NCBI GenBank assembly: GCA_040830725.1
Contig: JBFOMG010000011.1
Location: 1 to 64,000, forward strand
From: JAWKWH01 sp040830725
GTDB lineage: Bacteria; Pseudomonadota; Alphaproteobacteria; Rhizobiales; Rhizobiaceae
Length of the DNA: 64,000 nt
Direction: 5' to 3'
Shown here: piece after piece, positions 8,399-16,707 of the stretch
How positions within the stretch are numbered: the stretch's first letter is position 1
Layout of the letters: each line of letters begins with the position of its first letter
Made by a program: the position numbers and the translations under genes
The notes under the pieces: model-generated
The model's database searches: none
What the model saw: only the letters and a program-made list of their open reading frames with translations
What the model was told of the DNA's origin: nothing

Positions 8399-9826
8399 AT
8401 GACGAACGTTCTCACCCCCGACATCTGCGTGATCGGCGGCGGTTCCGGCGGGCTGACAGTCGCCGCAGCGGCAGCTTCCTTCGGCGTCGAGGTCGTGTTG
8501 CTGGAAAAGGGTAAGATGGGCGGCGACTGCCTGAACTATGGCTGTGTGCCCTCAAAAGCGATCATCGCGGCCGGCAAGCAGGCGCATGCGCTGCGCAACG
8601 GTTCCAAATTCGGGATTGCAGATGTCGATCCCAAAGTCGACTTTCGCGCCGTCAACAAGCACATCCATTCCGTCATCGGCGCCATTGCCCCAAACGATTC
8701 CGTTGAGCGTTTCACCGCGCTGGGTGTCAATGTCATCGAGGAAGCGGGACGGTTCGAGGATGCACGCACCGTCGTCGCCGGTGATACCAAAATCCGTGCC
8801 CGCCGCTTTGTCGTCGCCACCGGCTCTTCACCGATGGTGCCGCCGATTCCCGGTCTGGATACGGTCGATTTCTTCACCAACGAAACGATTTTCGATCAGA
8901 CTCGCAAGCCCGCACATCTGATTGTCATTGGCGGTGGACCGATCGGCATGGAGCTCGCTCAGGCGCACCGCAGGCTCGGCTCGCAAGTGACCGTCATCGA
9001 AGCGTTCACCGCACTCGGCAAGGACGACCCGGAACTGACCGCAATCGTGCTTGAGCAAATCAAGTCGGAAGGCATCACCGTTCGTGAAGGCGCCAAGGTC
9101 ACCAAGGTCGAAAAACGTGGCAAAACCGGCGTAACCGTGCATGTCGAAACCGAGAATGGAACCGAGGCCATTGCCGGAAGCAACCTGCTGGTCGCAGCCG
9201 GTCGCGCAGTCAATGTTGAGGGAATTGGTCTTGAAGCGGCCGGCATTGAATTTGACCGCCGTGGCGTCAAGGTCGACAAATCGCTGCGCACAACCAACAA
9301 GCGCGTCTACGCAATCGGCGACATCGCCGGCGGATTGCAATTCACCCACGTCGCCGGATATCACGCCGGTCTGGTTATCCGCTCCATCCTGTTCCGTCTG
9401 CCGGTAAAGCAAAACCGCCAGATCATTCCCTGGGCAACCTACACAGACCCGGAACTGGCCCACGTCGGCATGACCGAGGAAGAGGCGCGAAAATCCGAAG
9501 GGACCGTCAAGGTGCTTCGCTGGCCTTATGCGGAGAACGACCGCGCCCAGGCTGAACGCAAAACGACCGGCCTGATCAAACTGGTTACCTCAAAAAAGGG
9601 CAAGATACTCGGCGTGTCGATTGTCGGTGCCAATGCCGGGGAGATGATCAATCTATGGGCGCTTGCCATCTCCAAATCCATGACGGTCAGGGACATTGCC
9701 GGATATGTACCGCCCTACCCGACCATGACGGAGATTGGTAAAAGAGCCGCAATTACCTATTATGCCGAAGCAACGCGCAAACCGTTTGTGCGCTGGCTGG
9801 TCGGATTTTTAAGGAAATTCGGTTAG
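8399..9826 (+). CDS. FAD-dependent pyridine nucleotide-disulfide oxidoreductase
   Basis: The 475-residue protein belongs to the class I disulfide reductase family (dihydrolipoamide dehydrogenase/mercuric reductase-like). It has an N-terminal FAD-binding GGGSGGLTVA, the redox pair C44 and C49 in GGDCLNYGCVPSKA, the NAD(P)H-binding IGGGPIGMELAQ, a second FAD motif (VYAIGDIAGG) and the dimerisation domain with a PTMTEIGK segment. There is no N-terminal heavy-metal domain and no C-terminal cysteine pair, so true mercuric reductase is unlikely. The usual active-site His-Glu pair of lipoamide dehydrogenase is not seen at the C-terminus either. It is encoded 57 bases after the TVP38 gene and is probably co-transcribed with it. 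Confidence 0.92.
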   Translation: MTNVLTPDICVIGGGSGGLTVAAAAASFGVEVVLLEKGKMGGDCLNYGCVPSKAIIAAGKQAHALRNGSKFGIADVDPKVDFRAVNKHIHSVIGAIAPNDSVERFTALGVNVIEEAGRFEDARTVVAGDTKIRARRFVVATGSSPMVPPIPGLDTVDFFTNETIFDQTRKPAHLIVIGGGPIGMELAQAHRRLGSQVTVIEAFTALGKDDPELTAIVLEQIKSEGITVREGAKVTKVEKRGKTGVTVHVETENGTEAIAGSNLLVAAGRAVNVEGIGLEAAGIEFDRRGVKVDKSLRTTNKRVYAIGDIAGGLQFTHVAGYHAGLVIRSILFRLPVKQNRQIIPWATYTDPELAHVGMTEEEARKSEGTVKVLRWPYAENDRAQAERKTTGLIKLVTSKKGKILGVSIVGANAGEMINLWALAISKSMTVRDIAGYVPPYPTMTEIGKRAAITYYAEATRKPFVRWLVGFLRKFG

Positions 9827-9876
9827 CCGGGAACAAATGAAATTGGGCCGGTTCGGCCGCTGAGACAGGACCCGGC

Positions 9877-11370
9877 GTGGAGGACAACAACCAGCTACCG
9901 GCGAAAAGCCCCGCTGAAGAACTGCATCAGCCTGATGTGCCGCTGGCCCGGGGTCTGTCGGCACGCCTGCTGCTGTTGACCATCCTGTTTGTCATGATCG
10001 CCGAGGTGCTGATCTTCCTGCCGTCGGTCGCCAACTTTCGCCTGCGCTGGCTTGAAGAACGCCTGGCAAGTGCTGCGGCGGTAAGCCTGATCCTGGCAGA
10101 AAACCAGAATGCGGAACTTTCGGACTCTGTCCGCGACGATGTGCTGATGACCATTGGCGCCAAAGCCGTCGCCATTCGCGAGGAAGGCCGTTCGCGATTG
10201 CTTGCCATGGACGACATGCCTTTGGAAGTGAACCAACAGGTCGATATCCGCAAGACCGAACCGCTCAAATCAATTGGTATGGCGCTTTATACGCTATTTG
10301 CCGGCGGTAATGAGGTCATCCGGGTTTTTGGCTCCGTCGGCGACAGCGAGAAGATTTTCGAGCTCGTGATCCCCGACAAGGGCCTGCGCGATGCCATGTT
10401 GATTTACTCACGCAATGTCGCCTTCCTGTCGCTGTTGATTTCGCTGTTTACCGCAACGCTTGTTTTCTACGCCATCAACCGCTTCATGATCCGCCCAATC
10501 CGCGCCATGACACGGTCAATGTTGTCTTTCGGCCAGGCGCCGGATGATCCCGGACGCGTCATCGTGCCCACCGGCAGGCGCGATGAGCTGGGCATTGCCG
10601 AGTCCGAACTGGCCGCCATGCAGACGCATCTGCAAAAAACGCTCGGTGAGCAGAAACATCTCGCCGACCTTGGCCTTGCCGTTTCCAAGATCAATCACGA
10701 CATGCGCAACATTCTGGCTTCCGCGCAGCTGATGTCCGACCGGCTGGCGATTGCCAAGGATCCCGCGGTGCAGTCTTTCGCCCCCAAACTGGTTCGCACC
10801 ATCGACCGGGCCGTTTCCTATACCGAAGGCGTTTTGGCCTATGGCCGCACCCAGGAAGCCCCGCCGGCAAGACGGCGTCTTTTGTTGCACAAGCTTGTTG
10901 ACGATGTGCATGAGATTTTGGGCATATCATCGGACAGCGGCATCGAATTCATCAATTCGGTGCCCGAGGATTTCGAGATAGACGCCGATTCCGATCAGAT
11001 GTTCCGGGTGATGAACAATCTGTGCCGCAATGCTGTTCAGGCGATGAGCACCGAGCAGGATGCAGCCGTGATCAAGCGCCTGACCGTCGGCGCACAACGA
11101 TCCGGAACCGTTGCGCAGATATTCGTCGAGGACACCGGACCGGGCCTGCCGCCAAAGGCGCGCGAGAACCTGTTTACCGCTTTCCGCGGTTCAGCACGCA
11201 GCGGCGGAACCGGGCTTGGCCTTGCCATTGCCAGCGAACTGGTGAAGGCCCATGGCGGCACGCTGGAACTTGCTGAAAGCGTCAGCGGCAGAACCGTTTT
11301 CTCCATTACCGTACCGGACCGGCCAGTGATGCTGGAAGAAGCACGAACCGCCTTGCGCAAACCGGCGTAA
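9877..11370 (+). CDS. membrane sensor histidine kinase (orphan)
   Basis: The 497-residue protein has a first membrane segment near residues 27-50, an extracytoplasmic sensor region, a second segment near 175-200, a HAMP-like linker with FMIRPIRAMTRSM, then the phosphoacceptor box with His274 in SKINHDMRN. The ATPase domain follows: N-box NNLCRNAVQAM, G1 DTGPGLP, and G2 GGTGLGLAIASELV. The start is GTG at 9877, 50 bases after the flavoprotein gene. No response regulator is adjacent, so its partner and signal are unknown. Confidence 0.93.
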   Translation: MEDNNQLPAKSPAEELHQPDVPLARGLSARLLLLTILFVMIAEVLIFLPSVANFRLRWLEERLASAAAVSLILAENQNAELSDSVRDDVLMTIGAKAVAIREEGRSRLLAMDDMPLEVNQQVDIRKTEPLKSIGMALYTLFAGGNEVIRVFGSVGDSEKIFELVIPDKGLRDAMLIYSRNVAFLSLLISLFTATLVFYAINRFMIRPIRAMTRSMLSFGQAPDDPGRVIVPTGRRDELGIAESELAAMQTHLQKTLGEQKHLADLGLAVSKINHDMRNILASAQLMSDRLAIAKDPAVQSFAPKLVRTIDRAVSYTEGVLAYGRTQEAPPARRRLLLHKLVDDVHEILGISSDSGIEFINSVPEDFEIDADSDQMFRVMNNLCRNAVQAMSTEQDAAVIKRLTVGAQRSGTVAQIFVEDTGPGLPPKARENLFTAFRGSARSGGTGLGLAIASELVKAHGGTLELAESVSGRTVFSITVPDRPVMLEEARTALRKPA

Positions 11371-11497
11371 CCCGGCGTTCCACACATTGCGCCGAAACCG
11401 CCAAGCTCGAATTTTGCAAATACAACGCTTGCTTTTGCCAGCATCAATCGTTAGGGAACACCCCGTTACGCGACGGTGCGAAGACACCGGCGCCGGC

Positions 11498-11604
11498 CAC
11501 GCCCAGGGCGTTTGACGGCCAAATGCGCGCTCGTAGCTCAGCTGGATAGAGCACTAGACTACGAATCTAGGGGTCGGGAGTTCGAATCTTCCCGAGCGCG
11601 CCAA
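11498..11604 (+). repeat. 107-bp direct repeat containing tRNA-Arg, left copy
   Basis: The segment from CACGCCCAGGGCG through the tRNA to GCGCCAA is identical to 13680-13786. The identity covers 29 bases upstream of the tRNA, the whole tRNA and one base after CCA; one mismatch later a further seven bases match. The repeats bracket a segment with a unit length of 2182 bases. Confidence 0.95.
11527..11603 (+). tRNA. tRNA-Arg (anticodon ACG)
   Basis: The 77-base gene folds into a full cloverleaf: acceptor GCGCTCG/CGAGCGC, D-arm GCTC/GAGC, anticodon stem CTAGA/TCTAG with loop CTACGAA (anticodon ACG), T-arm GGGAG/CTTCC around TTCGAAT, discriminator G and an encoded CCA. An identical second copy lies at 13709-13785. 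Confidence 0.97.
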
Positions 11605-11695
11605 CAAAATCAAAGCCTTGCGTTGAAATCGCACATCCTCAATATTCGAACGGTTCATCAAAAATTGATGCGCTGATAAGACAGTATTGTAGAAT

Positions 11696-12649
11696 TCAGC
11701 GAATGATGCTTCGGCGATCTGCCACTATCCAAACAGCAAAAATCGAAACCAGCGCGACAATCAGGCCCGCGATCACATCGACCAAATGATGGCCGCCCTC
11801 CGGCAGGGTGCCAATGATCATTGTGGCATTCAGGAGCGCAGCCGGGACAGCGGCAATCGGTACAAGGCGCAAGGAATAGACGATCATTATCGCGACGACC
11901 GTGTGATAAGATGGGAACGTAACAAGCCCTTCGGCATTCGAAACCAGCAGGTTAAAGGGCTCCCCTGACCTCAGCCTCAGCAAGTCGGAATAATGCCACA
12001 TCCCTGCTCTGGCGGTGAACGCTTCAAACGCCTCTGGCGCGGGCCGGAAATGCGGATAGGCTCCAGCCGTTGGTAAAAACACCATCAGGCCCGCTGTGAA
12101 CAAAAACGATACGGCCAGAAGAGCCAAAAACTCCAACGCCCGATCCACACGCTGGGTCGTGCTATAGACCAGCAACAGCGCAATGAACTGCGGGAAGAGG
12201 CTATGATAGGCGATCACCAACGAGTTGGCGAAAACCGGTGATGAATTGGCCGCTTCCAAGAAACTCGGCCAATGAAAGCCAAGCGCCGCGTCAATCGCGG
12301 CGAGCTGACCATCGATTAGCGGCTTGTCTGTGGCGGAGGCCAGGTACGTGAAGATTGTGCCAACAAAGGCAAGCGCGGCAAACATCGCCAAGATCGGGAC
12401 GAGCGTCATCAGTCCTTTCGCGCCAGATCGCAGCACGCCAACGCCGCGCCCCGCATCGCCTTGAATCCGGTACAAAACAAATTTGCCAATTAGGTAGCCT
12501 GAAAGAAGGCCCAATCCGGTTTTTGCGAGATGGCCTAAGTTTCCAGGATCAAGGCTGACAGTGGAATATGGAAGCCATACGACAACAATGACCGCGAGTA
12601 GTGCAATCACGGCTACTGTCACCAAGACCAGTCTGTGATTATTCCCCAT
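11696..12649 (-). CDS. PAP2-family phosphatase-like membrane protein
   Basis: The 317-residue protein has six or more hydrophobic segments. It carries a PAP2-like motif 2, FPSYHTVVA (catalytic His), and a motif 3-like GGHHLVDVIAG (His and Asp) near the C-terminus, as in the inositolphosphotransferase/PAP2_3 group that acts on membrane lipids. ATG at 12649 is chosen; extending to 12703 would need a TTG start. The gene lies inside the segment bounded by the duplicated tRNA-Arg, antisense to a neighbouring pseudogene, so it is probably part of acquired or rearranged DNA. Confidence 0.8.
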   Translation of the reverse strand: MGNNHRLVLVTVAVIALLAVIVVVWLPYSTVSLDPGNLGHLAKTGLGLLSGYLIGKFVLYRIQGDAGRGVGVLRSGAKGLMTLVPILAMFAALAFVGTIFTYLASATDKPLIDGQLAAIDAALGFHWPSFLEAANSSPVFANSLVIAYHSLFPQFIALLLVYSTTQRVDRALEFLALLAVSFLFTAGLMVFLPTAGAYPHFRPAPEAFEAFTARAGMWHYSDLLRLRSGEPFNLLVSNAEGLVTFPSYHTVVAIMIVYSLRLVPIAAVPAALLNATMIIGTLPEGGHHLVDVIAGLIVALVSIFAVWIVADRRSIIR

Positions 12650-12671
12650 GGCCTCCGACCTGCTCCCCGGA

Positions 12672-13213
12672 ATGTACCCATTGGTCGACGCATTGGATGG
12701 CAAGCACCTGCAGGCAGAGTAATATGACTACGAAAAATCCGATATCTTTCAACTGCAAGATGATCTAACCCACAAGCTATTCGAACAAATGCAGGTGTTT
12801 CGATTACCGGCCAATTTGCACGGAATTGGTTTACGAATTGGCGTGATAAGCCTGACGGATTGGAGGTCATGCAGAAATTGCTGGCCGGTTGCAAAGAACA
12901 ACGTCGGTGGGATGCCCAAGGTCATTGGGAACGTATCCGGTTATGGGGCGAGAGCCATCGTCTTTATCCCAATGATCCCTGCCCAAATACACTAATGGGT
13001 TGGATGCATCAGCAGAAAGTCATGATTGGCTTAGCCGATGATCCGCCTCAATCAGTCGCAGAGACTGCGACGTTCGCAGGGCGTGCGTTTGCACCCAATG
13101 ACGATGAGCCAATTATCGATTTGCTCTACCTTCTGGCGACACTCGATAAGATGGACCTCAAACAGGCGTTGCGCATCACAAATGTTTCTAAAGCCAATCC
13201 AGGCAAAGTTGCA
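12672..13213 (+). pseudogene. remnant of a class III adenylate cyclase/TPR-type protein
   Basis: Conceptual translation gives VDALDGKHLQAE, a TAA stop at 12720-12722, then YDYEKSDIFQLQDDLTHK, and in a second frame (from about 12830) NWRDKPDGLEVMQKLLAG, SHRLYPNDPCPNTLMGW, ADDPPQSVAETATFAGRA. Read together this follows the pattern of the region after the catalytic domain in rhizobial adenylate cyclase-TPR proteins (xxGxHLWAERYDR...DIFxLQDxxT, then TPR units). The cyclase domain is absent, one stop and at least one frameshift interrupt it, and the TPR region fades out. The family assignment is from remembered consensus. Confidence 0.6.
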
Positions 13214-13610
13214 TGTTCGTTGATACCCAGTTCCGGCTCCCAGGTTTTGTGTTTGGCAGTTTATTAAAGCGGCTCAGACAGATTGTTCGCTTCACTGGCA
13301 CTGATGGGGCAATGTTGCCTCAATCGCATGGTTGATTGCCTGACACTTACATCTGTGAAATTGAGAGAGCCTTCTTTTTGCCATCCGGTTACAATTCGGC
13401 CCAATGTTGCCCTGACAGGTCTTCTCATCAAGACCGGCACATTCGTCTTGCGCCACGCACTGCAATCATCGCTTGCCTATCAATGGTGGCTTCTGCCATG
13501 GTCGCACCGGATGGTTCGTATTCGGGTCGATTCAATGCCCCGGCCCTGCAAAATTCAGGGAATGTGCTCCATCAAGACGAGCTGCTTCAACCATTTGGAA
13601 ATTCCCCGGC

Positions 13611-13697
13611 ATGCATTTGACAACAATTAAATCGATCATTTTCAGTCTTGTGGCGATGCTTTTGTCAGTTTCACCGCTGCACGCCCAGGGCGTTTGA
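13611..13697 (+). pseudogene. signal-peptide fragment of a secreted protein, truncated at the tRNA repeat
   Basis: A 28-codon frame beginning MHLTTIKSIIFSLVAMLLSV and ending SPLHAQGV has the charged n-region, hydrophobic core and AQ-type cleavage site of a Sec signal peptide, then stops at once. The last six codons lie in the 107-bp repeat (starting at 13680), so the mature part of the gene has been replaced by the copy of tRNA-flanking DNA. No clear ribosome-binding site is present. A chance ORF is possible. Confidence 0.45.
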
Positions 13698-13786
13698 CGG
13701 CCAAATGCGCGCTCGTAGCTCAGCTGGATAGAGCACTAGACTACGAATCTAGGGGTCGGGAGTTCGAATCTTCCCGAGCGCGCCAA
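13680..13786 (+). repeat. 107-bp direct repeat containing tRNA-Arg, right copy
   Basis: Identical over 107 bases to 11498-11604. Sequence upstream differs completely from that of the left copy, so the boundary at 13680 is sharp. The downstream boundary is at 13786, with one mismatch followed by a short AAAATCA match. Confidence 0.95.
13709..13785 (+). tRNA. tRNA-Arg (anticodon ACG), second identical copy
   Basis: Base-for-base identical to the tRNA at 11527-11603, including the encoded CCA and the anticodon loop CTACGAA. Two copies 2.18 kb apart in direct orientation allow excision of the interval by homologous recombination without loss of a functional tRNA. Confidence 0.97.
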
Positions 13787-13953
13787 TAAAATCAGACACT
13801 TAGCAAACATCGCGATGTCTTGAGTTTTCTTCGTGTTACACATGGGCGACAAACAACGCTTGTCGTCAAGAAGCGCATCAAGTCTCAGATAATGCCAAAC
13901 GGTTCGAATACGGGTACAGTTGTGGCTCCGCCAATTCCTGAGGGACCATAACG

Positions 13954-14676
13954 ATGAGCCTGACTGACATTCGCGCCCTGACCTTCGACACGGGTGGCAC
14001 CATTCTTGATTGGCACACCGGTTTCAAAACAGCCCTTGCCCAAACGGGGGCCAAACACGGGCTTGAACGCAACTGGCACGACATTGCCAACGAATTGCGG
14101 CGCAAAAGTTTGGGTTTGATGTTGAATCTGGGCAAAGACGCGCCACCCACCTACAATTTTGACGACGGCCACCGGATGGCGCTGGAGGAACTCATTTCGG
14201 AGCACGATCTCGGCGTGTTCAGTGAGGAAGACCGTCACGCAATCGCCTATGATGCGGTGCACAAGTTCAAGTGTTGGCCGGACTTTCCAGGCGTTCTGCC
14301 AAAACTGCGCCAAAAATTCCTCTGCGCATCCTTCACGATCCTCAGTTTCCGGATCATCATGGATACGGCCCGGCACAATGGCTTGTCATGGGACGCGGTC
14401 TTTTCGTGCGAGGCCATCGGCAAATACAAGACATTGCCAGAGCCTTACGGGAAGGTGGCGGAATTCTTGCAACTCGAACCGCATCAGATTTGCATGGTCG
14501 CTTGTCACAATTTCGATCTCAACGCGGCAAGGGGCGTTGGTTTCAAGTCAGCTTATGTGAGAAGGCCGCAGGAATGGGGAAATGACAGTCCACCGGATTC
14601 AGCACCGAACCCCGCTCACGATATTGTTGTCGACAGTTTCCCGGAACTGGCTAGCGCGGTCGGGATAGAAACTTAG
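13954..14676 (+). CDS. haloacid dehalogenase type II family hydrolase
   Basis: The 240-residue protein fits the L-2-haloacid dehalogenase branch of the HAD superfamily, which hydrolyses 2-haloalkanoates through an aspartyl ester. Motif I is LTFDTGGTILDW with the nucleophile Asp11. A motif II-like ILSF follows, then motif III lysine in AIGKYKTLPEPY and motif IV VACHNFDLNAARGVG. The usual KPxP after the lysine has become KTLPEP. The substrate may be something other than a halo-acid, because many relatives are uncharacterised phosphatase-like proteins. It starts 168 bases after the second tRNA-Arg. Confidence 0.85.
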   Translation: MSLTDIRALTFDTGGTILDWHTGFKTALAQTGAKHGLERNWHDIANELRRKSLGLMLNLGKDAPPTYNFDDGHRMALEELISEHDLGVFSEEDRHAIAYDAVHKFKCWPDFPGVLPKLRQKFLCASFTILSFRIIMDTARHNGLSWDAVFSCEAIGKYKTLPEPYGKVAEFLQLEPHQICMVACHNFDLNAARGVGFKSAYVRRPQEWGNDSPPDSAPNPAHDIVVDSFPELASAVGIET

Positions 14677-14683
14677 GACATTT

Positions 14684-14710
14684 TTCGCTCAAGCGGAATC
14701 AAAAGAGCGA
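14684..14710. repeat. 27-base dispersed repeat, copy 1
   Basis: TTCGCTC, then AAGCGGAATCAAAA, then GAGCGA. The ends TTCGCTC and GAGCGA are inverted copies, so the unit can form a hairpin with a 14-base loop. A second copy with 25 of 27 bases identical is at 42857-42883; both lie a few bases after the stop codon of a plus-strand gene. Confidence 0.6.
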
Positions 14711-14824
14711 TCAATGCTTCAATGTTTCCAATTGGACAAAGGCATTACTGCGTTCAAAGAAACCTCAAATCGCCTGGCCGCCAACTAAACCGTTCAAAAT
14801 TACGCGCCCTTTGCTCTTGCGGCA

Positions 14825-15145
14825 TCATGGAGACCGCTTCTGTGCTTCATCTTGCAGGTTAATCAGATATTCAAGGACATCCGCCCTCTCATGATCGAAC
14901 AGGCGGAACATTGTCATCGGGAAATGGTCTTCCTGTATGAACCGGAGAAGGTAATCGCGATCCCTGCCTGACCAGAGGACGATCTGTTCAAAAGGCGGAG
15001 CCATGTCGGGGTTTGGCGGGTCGTCCTTTCTCAGATGGCACATTCGGCACCACTGCTCGACTACCGCTTTTCCCCGTTCAACAGACGGACTCGCTTCCGC
15101 TGTTGCGATGGGAACCAACAGGACAATAATTACCTTCAGTATCAA
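14825..15145 (-). CDS. small secreted cytochrome c-like protein
   Basis: The 106-residue product starts with a hydrophobic export signal (ILKVIIVLLVPIATAEA) and has one haem-attachment site, CRMCH, near residue 33, with a possible axial methionine in HFPMTM. It is therefore probably a periplasmic monohaem c-type protein, though it is unlike the well-known classes. The start is TTG at 15145, four bases after the stop of the upstream gene; no ATG gives a signal peptide. Partner enzymes are not evident. Confidence 0.65.
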   Translation of the reverse strand: MILKVIIVLLVPIATAEASPSVERGKAVVEQWCRMCHLRKDDPPNPDMAPPFEQIVLWSGRDRDYLLRFIQEDHFPMTMFRLFDHERADVLEYLINLQDEAQKRSP

Positions 15146-15149
15146 TGTG

Positions 15150-15479
15150 TTATCTACAAATCATATTGAGGACCAGTATCTTCTGGCCATACGCGCGAAA
15201 TGCTTCGTTCGGAATCCATTTCAGCCGGTATCTATTCTTTCTCACATGCCAGAATTCACTGTCAAGATTCTCAAATTTAAACGTTGCACGTTTCGCTGGA
15301 TCACCTCTGTATTTTGCATTGAAGCAATCCGTCCAAATGCACATCTCGACACTGTTTCCGCTTCGAAACTTGAGAGAAACCCCTCCAACATCCGTTTCAC
15401 TGCATGACATGGCAAAAGCACCGGAACAATAAAAAGAGACGGCAGCAAATAGAATTACAGCAATATTTGTTTTAATCAT
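15150..15479 (-). CDS. hypothetical secreted protein
   Basis: The 109-residue product has a clear signal peptide (MIKTNIAVILFAAVSFYCS, cleavage near AFA-MSC) and a mature part of about 85 residues with three cysteines (C-S-E-T and EMCIWTDCF). I do not recognise a family. The ATG at 15479 is preferred over 15518 because it begins the signal peptide directly. Its stop is four bases before the start of the cytochrome c-like gene, so the two are probably co-transcribed and may form a small periplasmic unit. Base composition is less GC-rich than in neighbours. Confidence 0.6.
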   Translation of the reverse strand: MIKTNIAVILFAAVSFYCSGAFAMSCSETDVGGVSLKFRSGNSVEMCIWTDCFNAKYRGDPAKRATFKFENLDSEFWHVRKNRYRLKWIPNEAFRAYGQKILVLNMICR

Positions 15480-15690
15480 ATCTAAAACGCTTAAATCCAG
15501 ACTATAGATCGAATGCAATTAAACATTCATCCTCCCCGAATTCAATGATACGTGCCATTTGCAGTCAAATTGGATGGTCTGCGTTTCGCTGCCCACCAGG
15601 TGAGCGGCAAGTAGATGCAACATCCTGTCCCGACGCAAGTCGCAACCCAATTTTGCTCGGCAGGTGGCGCTCCAATGACCGCGCTGTAGT

Positions 15691-16551
15691 TCAAGTGGCG
15701 GCGTCACGCGGCAGGGAGGGCGTTTTTCCCGCGCGCCATTTTTCTGCATAGCCCGAACAGGTGCCGAATTTCACGCCACTCTTCGTCTTGATGTGATCGA
15801 TCAGTCCCTCCAAGACGAGCATCCGTGCGCCGCGCCCGATGGTCTGCGGATGCATCGTCACATTGAATATGCCCGATCCGATCTTCTCATACAGATAATC
15901 GAACTCGTCGATCCAGACCTGCAAGAGATCGCGCGGACTCTTTTGTCCGGAATTGGCGCCGGCGATCAGCTCAAAATGCGGAAAATCGTCAAGCATCCAG
16001 GAAACAGGCAGTTCCACCAGATCGACCGGTTCGCCAAATTTCCAAGCATCCCTGGTATTCCACTCATCCCCTATCCGGCACCAATAGGCCTCGTATTCAT
16101 TGCCCATCAGACTGCTTTCATATCTGAATCCGTATTCGAGAAGCAGCGGAATCGTGTTCGGGCTGTTGTCCCAGGCCGGCGATCGATACCCGACAGGCCG
16201 GATGCCGGCCACCCTGTCGAGTGCGTCAAGGCCCTTGTCCATGATCCGGCGTTCCTCATTTGCGGTTACCGAGACGGGATTTTCATGCACCCACCCGTGA
16301 TGACCGATCTCATGACCGTCCGCTGCGATATCAACCACGGTTTGCGGAAACGCCAGTGCCGTGTGTCCGGGTACAAAGAAAGTCGCCTTGATATCGTGCC
16401 GTTTCAGCACTTCGAGTATGCGGCGAACCGCTATCGCACCGAATTCGCCTCGCGAGACCATGCTTGGCGATGTGGCACCGATACTGCCAATCCAGACGGA
16501 CATTGCATCATAGTCAAACGTAAGCGCAACGTGGATGTTCTTGTCCTTCAT
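15691..16551 (-). CDS. polysaccharide deacetylase (NodB-homology) family protein
   Basis: The 286-residue protein carries the NodB fold: motif 1 ALTFDYDAMSVW (catalytic and metal-binding Asp), motif 2 HEIGHHGWVHE (metal His pair) and motif 3 YRSPAWDNSP. These carbohydrate esterase 4 relatives remove N-acyl groups, and the cytoplasmic PuuE-like branch includes allantoinase- and peptidoglycan-deacetylase-like enzymes. No signal peptide is present, which favours the cytoplasmic amidohydrolase-like branch acting on a small cyclic or acyl amide. ATG at 16551 has GGAG about nine bases upstream; 16569 is an alternative. It lies after the dipeptidase gene on the same strand. Confidence 0.88.
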   Translation of the reverse strand: MKDKNIHVALTFDYDAMSVWIGSIGATSPSMVSRGEFGAIAVRRILEVLKRHDIKATFFVPGHTALAFPQTVVDIAADGHEIGHHGWVHENPVSVTANEERRIMDKGLDALDRVAGIRPVGYRSPAWDNSPNTIPLLLEYGFRYESSLMGNEYEAYWCRIGDEWNTRDAWKFGEPVDLVELPVSWMLDDFPHFELIAGANSGQKSPRDLLQVWIDEFDYLYEKIGSGIFNVTMHPQTIGRGARMLVLEGLIDHIKTKSGVKFGTCSGYAEKWRAGKTPSLPRDAAT

Positions 16552-16707
16552 CGTCTTCACTCCGCTCATCAGGCAACTCAGAATATTTGACCAAACATGT
16601 CGTCAAGCCAAAGGCCCCGGCCAAGGCATCAGCAAGGTCGCCGACATGCCGCATTGAATTGTTTCGCCCCAGGGTCCTTGCGTCGTTCTCTAGTGGGTGC
16701 CGCACTA

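Noticed and set aside
8399..9826. Mercuric reductase
   Set aside because: The redox motif fits the superfamily, but there is no N-terminal metal-binding domain, no C-terminal cysteine pair and no mer genes nearby.
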